DNA from: Lachnoclostridium sp. UBA933
GTDB taxonomy: Bacteria; Bacillota; Clostridia; Lachnospirales; Lachnospiraceae
Direction of reading: 5' to 3'
DNA: 12,970 nt
NCBI GenBank assembly: GCA_002293545.1
Contig: DBDL01000090.1
Coordinates: forward strand, 3,541-16,510
Every line of letters starts with the position of its first letter. The first letter of the stretch is position 1. The position numbers were made by a program, and so were the translations under genes. Under the pieces are notes generated by a model, which made no database searches, was not told where the DNA came from, and saw nothing but the letters and a program-made list of their open reading frames with translations. Shown piece by piece: positions 10,409 through 12,970 of the stretch.

Positions 10409-10422
10409 CGACACCCGTGTCG
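10409..10422 (-). repeat. 14-base palindrome before the rplA ribosome binding site
   Basis: CGACACCCGTGTCG is an inverted repeat with six-base arms around CC. It ends about ten bases upstream of the rplA AGGAGG. As RNA it would form a small hairpin close to the ribosome binding site. A role in controlling rplA translation is possible but not shown. Confidence 0.45.
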
Positions 10423-10502
10423 TATGCATAACTGACATGCCTCCCACAACGTTTCATTTTAATCAGATCTTTTGCGATGTCTAAATTGGATCGTAATTTC
10501 AT

Positions 10503-10600
10503 TTTCTACTTTGATTCTCAGTTATCCGCTGAAATCTCTGCCTTTTGCCGTGATTTTCAGCTATCAGCTAAAATCCCCGGCTTTTCCTTTGATTTTCAGT
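10503..10600 (-). repeat. 39-bp tandem repeat, about 2.5 copies, in the rplK-rplA gap
   Basis: Unit 1 occupies 10562-10600, unit 2 10523-10561 and a partial unit 3 about 10503-10522. Units 1 and 2 agree at 30 of 39 positions by eye, and unit 3 agrees with unit 1 at 16 of its first 19. Each unit begins CTGAAAATC or close to it and ends GATTT-AGC-GATA. The rplK stop codon lies within the first bases of unit 1. Each unit border can fold as GATTTTAGC-TGATA-GCTGAAAATC, or the variant GATTTCAG...CTGAGAATC in which both arms have changed together. Confidence 0.75.
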
Positions 10601-11021
10601 CCTCCACTGTAATCCCCATGCTTCTTGCCGTTCCCGCTATCATACTGATGGCACTGTCCATGCTTGCCGCATTTAAATCCGGCATTTTTATTTCTGCAAT
10701 CTTTTGCAGTTCCGCTCTTTTTACGGACGCCACCTTATTGGAATTCGGTTCACCCGATCCGGATTGGATGTTACATGCTTTTTTCAGCAATACCGACGCC
10801 GGCGGTGTTTTTGTTATAAAACTAAAGCTTCTGTCTGCATAAACCGTAATCACGACCGGTATCAGCATTCCGTCCTGATTTGCGGTTCTTGCGTTAAACT
10901 CTTTTGTAAACTGCACAATGTTCACGCCATGCTGTCCCAATGCGGGACCTACCGGCGGTGCCGGCGTTGCTTTTCCGGCGGGAATCTGCAGCTTAATATA
11001 TCCTTGTATTTTCTTAGCCAT
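10596..11021 (-). CDS. rplK: 50S ribosomal protein L11
   Basis: L11 (uL11) binds the GTPase-associated region of 23S rRNA and takes part in factor binding and the stringent response. The product is 141 residues, the standard length. The N-terminal domain shows the conserved [22 protein letters not shown] (about 14-35), and the C-terminal RNA-binding domain ends in [12 protein letters not shown]. The ATG at 11021 follows AGGAGA. It lies downstream of nusG in the usual Firmicutes order and shares its transcript. The TGA stop falls inside a 39-bp repeat array that fills the start of the rplK-rplA gap. Confidence 0.98.
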   Translation of the reverse strand: MAKKIQGYIKLQIPAGKATPAPPVGPALGQHGVNIVQFTKEFNARTANQDGMLIPVVITVYADRSFSFITKTPPASVLLKKACNIQSGSGEPNSNKVASVKRAELQKIAEIKMPDLNAASMDSAISMIAGTARSMGITVED

Positions 11022-11036
11022 TTTAATCTCCTATCC

Positions 11037-11086
11037 GCGCACGTACTTTGCGCATAAATACCCGACATTTGTGCATAAGCACAAAT
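11037..11086 (-). promoter_or_regulatory. Two hairpins in the rplK leader, candidate L1-binding site
   Basis: In the 110-base nusG-rplK gap the minus strand holds ATTTGTGC-TTAT-GCACAAAT (11067-11086), a perfect 8-bp stem flanked by CCG/CGG that could extend it across a small asymmetric internal loop. Nearer rplK, GCGCA and TGCGC (11037-11053) form a second stem ending just before the ribosome binding site. Bacterial rplKA operons are often repressed by L1 binding a hairpin in this place. I cannot confirm the L1 consensus by eye. Confidence 0.35.
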
Positions 11087-11131
11087 CCGGCGATGTCTTT
11101 CTTTGAACGTCAGCGTAAAGCGTACGTTGCC

Positions 11132-11647
11132 CTACACTACTTCAACATCCGAAAAATCAATCTCAACCGGTGTGTCACGTCCAAACATATCAATTCCTAT
11201 CACAAGCATCTGCTTTGCCGGATGGACTTCACGAACAACCCCGTTCGTATCCTTCCATACCCCGGCTCTTACGATAACCATATCGCCAATCTGGAAAGGA
11301 ATCTCTTCTGCCTGAGCCACAAACCCCATTGCGGTAATTTCGCTCTCCGACAAAGGTACCGGCTTGGAACCCGGACCGACAAACCCGGTCACTCCGCGTG
11401 TATTACGAACAACATACCATGTTTGTTCATTCATAATCATTTTTACCAGCACATAGGCAGGAAACATTTTTTTCTGTACCTGTCTTTTCTCGCCCTTTTT
11501 TTCTTCGACGACATTGTGCATCGGCACGGACACTTCCAATATCTGTTCTTGCAAACTCCGGTTTTCAATTGCTTTTTCAATGTTTGTTTTTACTTTGTTT
11601 TCATACCCCGAATAAGTATGAACCACATACCATTTTGCATCTTCCAT
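11132..11647 (-). CDS. nusG: Transcription termination/antitermination factor NusG
   Basis: NusG binds elongating RNA polymerase at the clamp and links it to Rho or the ribosome. The product is 171 residues. The NGN domain covers about 4-107, with WYVVHTYSGYENKVK at 6-20 and MFPAYVLVKM at 61-70. A C-terminal KOW domain covers about 119-170, starting at GDMVIVRAG. The loop there reads AGVWKDTNG where many NusG proteins have GPF...G, a mild variant. The start is the ATG at 11647, nine bases after GGAG at 11657-11660; a longer frame would run back through secE. It lies four bases after the secE stop, with its ribosome binding site inside the last secE codons, so the pair is probably translationally coupled. 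Confidence 0.97.
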   Translation of the reverse strand: MEDAKWYVVHTYSGYENKVKTNIEKAIENRSLQEQILEVSVPMHNVVEEKKGEKRQVQKKMFPAYVLVKMIMNEQTWYVVRNTRGVTGFVGPGSKPVPLSESEITAMGFVAQAEEIPFQIGDMVIVRAGVWKDTNGVVREVHPAKQMLVIGIDMFGRDTPVEIDFSDVEVV

Positions 11648-11651
11648 ACAC

Positions 11652-11855
11652 TCACGCTCCGAAAACTCTGTCCATGCCGTATTTGATTGCCGCATCCACC
11701 GCCGCAATAACAATACCCAAAAGAACAGATATAATAACTACCAATCCCGTTTGCTTTATCAATTCTTCTTTTTTGGGCCAAACGACCTTTTTAAACTCAG
11801 ACTTTACGTTCTTAAAGAAGCTTTTCTTTACTGCCGCGTTTTCTGTTTCACTCAA
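11652..11855 (-). CDS. secE: Preprotein translocase subunit SecE
   Basis: SecE clamps the SecY channel in the cytoplasmic membrane. This is the short single-span form typical of Firmicutes, 67 residues. A basic N-terminal amphipathic stretch, KSEFKKVVWPKKEEL (about 18-32), contains the conserved WP. One hydrophobic segment follows at about 37-55. The only in-frame start with suitable spacing is TTG at 11855, with AAGGA at 11868-11872 twelve bases upstream. Between them a three-codon ORF, ATG TGT ATT TAA, ends directly against the TTG. It sits between rpmG and nusG as in most Firmicutes. Confidence 0.93.
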   Translation of the reverse strand: MSETENAAVKKSFFKNVKSEFKKVVWPKKEELIKQTGLVVIISVLLGIVIAAVDAAIKYGMDRVFGA

Positions 11856-11909
11856 TTAAATACACATCCTTTCTAAAAACAAATCTTTTGAAATCCTATT
11901 TCATTACAA

Positions 11910-12059
11910 TTATTTTGTTTCTTTATGCAATGTATGTGATTTGCAAAATTTACAATATTTCTTTGTCTCCATTCTGTCCGGATGGTTTTTCTTATCTTTG
12001 GTCATGTTATAATTGCGTTGTTTGCAATCCGTACATTCCAAAGTAATATTCACTCTCAT
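11910..12059 (-). CDS. rpmG: 50S ribosomal protein L33
   Basis: L33 (bL33) is a small protein near the E site of the large subunit. The product is 49 residues: it begins [17 protein letters not shown] and ends HTLHKETK. The two CxxC pairs (C9/C12 and C36/C39) mark the zinc-binding form. The ATG at 12059 follows GGAGG of GGAGGTGA at good spacing. It is the first gene of the rpmG-secE-nusG-rplKA unit; its promoter lies at the end of the preceding lipoprotein gene. The 54-base gap to secE shows no terminator. Confidence 0.96.
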   Translation of the reverse strand: MRVNITLECTDCKQRNYNMTKDKKNHPDRMETKKYCKFCKSHTLHKETK

Positions 12060-12078
12060 ATTGTCACCTCCGTGATTT

Positions 12079-12090
12079 CTAAAATTTTAG
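12079..12090 (-). repeat. 12-base AT-rich palindrome in the rpmG leader
   Basis: CTAAAATTTTAG is a perfect 12-base palindrome lying between a run of nine T on the minus strand (12095-12103) and the rpmG ribosome binding site. It is within the expected 5' leader of the rpmG transcript. It may be an operator or chance in AT-rich DNA. Confidence 0.3.
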
Positions 12091-12111
12091 ACACAAAAAA
12101 AAAGACCTAAT

Positions 12112-12789
12112 TCATCGCCCAATAAATATAACACAGATTTTTTCCTGCGTCAACTTGTTTTTATTGAATTTGTAAATTTTGTATATTTCTATTTCATTCT
12201 CATTCTCTAATTGCTTTGTTAATCCGCCGAATCCCAATATTTCTTCAAAGTCTTTTGATAATGTGTATTCTATTATCCAATCTTCAAAAAAATTCAGCGC
12301 CTTTATTTTTCGTATATATTGATCTTCTGATTTTTCAGTATGATACCTGCCGGATGGATATTCAGATTCCTCTGCATTTAAAAATTCATTACAAGATTCT
12401 TCTGTAATGAATTGTCCAGACAGAGAATTAATTAGTTTTGTAAATAATAAAACATCAAAATTATTATTTATATTGTTTTTATCATCAATATGATTTATAT
12501 AATCTATATAAAACCTTTCTCGCCCATTTGAATTTTCAAGATGAATTTCAAGCCTGCTTATATCATTAATTTTAACATCATAATCTCTAGAAACAAAACT
12601 TGAATCATGATAACTGGTATCAGAAACATCTTCTATTTGATAATCATATTCATGGATAACTTTTTTCATTGCCGTCAAATAATTATCAAAGTTTCTTTTT
12701 GATTGCTCAACTGACAATGTTTTTGTATTACACCCACACAAACTTAGTAATAATAAAATTATGAGGGTTATTAAAATTATTTTTTTCAT
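12112..12789 (-). CDS. Putative lipoprotein of unknown function
   Basis: I do not recognise the family. The product is 225 residues. It opens with a lipoprotein signal: MKK, then a hydrophobic stretch to residue 17, then the lipobox LCGC with the lipidated cysteine at 20. It should therefore be anchored on the outer face of the cytoplasmic membrane. The mature part is rich in Asn, Asp, Glu, Lys and Ile, with no further membrane segment. The ATG at 12789 follows AAGGTAG. Base composition is far more AT-rich than the ribosomal genes: 12421-12480 contains only 8 G+C of 60. It lies 130 bases after an apparent Rhs C-terminus, the place where immunity genes of Rhs toxins commonly sit, but that role is inference. 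The promoter of the next operon overlaps its last codons. No clear terminator follows it. Confidence 0.85.
   Translation of the reverse strand: MKKIILITLIILLLLSLCGCNTKTLSVEQSKRNFDNYLTAMKKVIHEYDYQIEDVSDTSYHDSSFVSRDYDVKINDISRLEIHLENSNGRERFYIDYINHIDDKNNINNNFDVLLFTKLINSLSGQFITEESCNEFLNAEESEYPSGRYHTEKSEDQYIRKIKALNFFEDWIIEYTLSKDFEEILGFGGLTKQLENENEIEIYKIYKFNKNKLTQEKICVIFIGR
12125..12153 (-). promoter_or_regulatory. Promoter for rpmG-secE-nusG-rplK-rplA
   Basis: TTGACG (12148-12153) is followed after 17 bases by TATATT (12125-12130), with TGT before the -10. The match is five of six at both boxes. It lies inside the last 14 codons of the lipoprotein gene, so the ribosomal operon starts without a separate intergenic promoter. 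Transcription would begin near 12118, giving a leader of about 59 bases. Confidence 0.75.
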
Positions 12790-12808
12790 ACGCTACCTTC
12801 AATTAAAT

Positions 12809-12837
12809 ATAATATGCGTTTTAGAAAGAAAAATCAA
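12809..12837 (-). promoter_or_regulatory. Probable promoter for the lipoprotein gene
   Basis: TTGATT (12832-12837) and TATTAT (12809-12814) are separated by 17 bases, about 20 bases upstream of the start codon. The region is AT-rich, so chance matches are easier here than at the other three promoters. Confidence 0.5.
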
Positions 12838-12919
12838 GCAAGTCAGGGAACTCTTTTCAAAAAACATAATTGCAATAAGCCTGTTTGCTGTTGTTTTTCG
12901 CAATTTTTAAAATTCATCG

Positions 12920-12970
12920 CTATAAGTACGGTACTGGATTCCCCCCCACATAAGCATAAAGATTCCAGTT
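12920..12970 (-). pseudogene. C-terminal fragment of an Rhs-family protein, cut by window edge
   Basis: From the right edge one frame reads NWNLYAYVGGNPVPYL and then a TAG stop at 12920-12922. NLYAYVxxNPVxY is the hallmark of the Rhs/YD-repeat-associated core domain, which normally continues at once with DPxG and a variable toxin tip. Here the stop comes exactly before DPxG. No frame in the 130 bases up to the lipoprotein start restores DPxG or a long tail; the other frames stop quickly. The fragment is probably the end of a degraded or deliberately shortened Rhs gene running off the window. Only 16 residues are visible, so this rests on one motif. The G7 run within it reads in frame through YVGGNP, so it does not itself cause the stop. 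Confidence 0.55.

Noticed and set aside
10477..10842. Plus-strand open frame of 121 codons over the rplK end and the repeat array
   Set aside because: Its repetitive start only reflects the 39-bp DNA repeat read on the opposite strand, and the rest is antisense to rplK.
12095..12103. T run after the lipoprotein gene as an intrinsic terminator
   Set aside because: No stable stem precedes it on the minus strand, and it lies downstream of the predicted rpmG promoter start.
12825..12899. Small minus-strand ORF (about 24 codons, MNFKNCEK...) in the gap before the lipoprotein gene
   Set aside because: It has no ribosome binding site, resembles no family, and is short enough to be chance in AT-rich DNA.
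12933..12969. Inverted repeat ACTGGA/TCCAGT at the right edge as a terminator or attachment site
   Set aside because: The arms are only six bases and lie inside the Rhs-like coding fragment, so chance is the simpler explanation.

Overview
The window carries a conserved translation/transcription gene cluster, read entirely on the minus strand. In transcription order (right to left) it runs: the last codons of a probable Rhs-family gene, an AT-rich lipoprotein gene, rpmG, secE, nusG, rplK, rplA, rplJ, rplL, rpoB and rpoC, which is cut by the left edge. The gene order and the proteins from rpmG through the first third of rpoC fit a Clostridia bacterium, most like Lachnospiraceae. This assignment comes from remembered family sequences, not from a search.

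Three promoters can be read directly, each with a good -35, a 17-18 bp spacer and a TG-extended -10. One lies inside the 3' end of the lipoprotein gene (12125-12153) and should drive rpmG-secE-nusG-rplK-rplA. One abuts the rplA stop (9656-9685) and feeds an L10 leader with a strong attenuator in front of rplJ-rplL. One lies in the rplL-rpoB gap (8334-8362) and drives rpoB-rpoC. A stem-loop just after rplL (8385-8422) separates the last two units. The products are L33, L11, L1, L10 and L7/L12 of the large ribosomal subunit, the translocase subunit SecE, the elongation factor NusG, and the beta and beta' subunits of RNA polymerase.

The most striking feature is that rpoC is a mosaic. Residues 1 to about 453 are clostridial, while residues from about 466 to the left edge (positions 1-2936) are spirochaete (Treponema)-like and visibly richer in G+C at third codon positions. 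The switch falls in frame inside the stretch encoding the catalytic NADFDGDQ motif, in about 39 bases that both groups share almost unchanged. This is what a metagenome assembly misjoin looks like; a real inter-phylum recombination is the less likely alternative. Annotation left of about 2975 should not be assigned to the same organism without read-level proof.

The right end (12112-12970) differs from the housekeeping cluster. It holds the final 16 codons of what reads as an Rhs core domain, stopped just where the usual DPxG motif and toxin tip would follow, then a very AT-rich lipoprotein gene of unknown function. The layout recalls an eroded polymorphic-toxin locus. The rplK-rplA gap holds a 39-bp tandem repeat that starts at the rplK stop codon and seems to echo the end of rplK. 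No tRNA, rRNA, CRISPR array or insertion sequence was seen.
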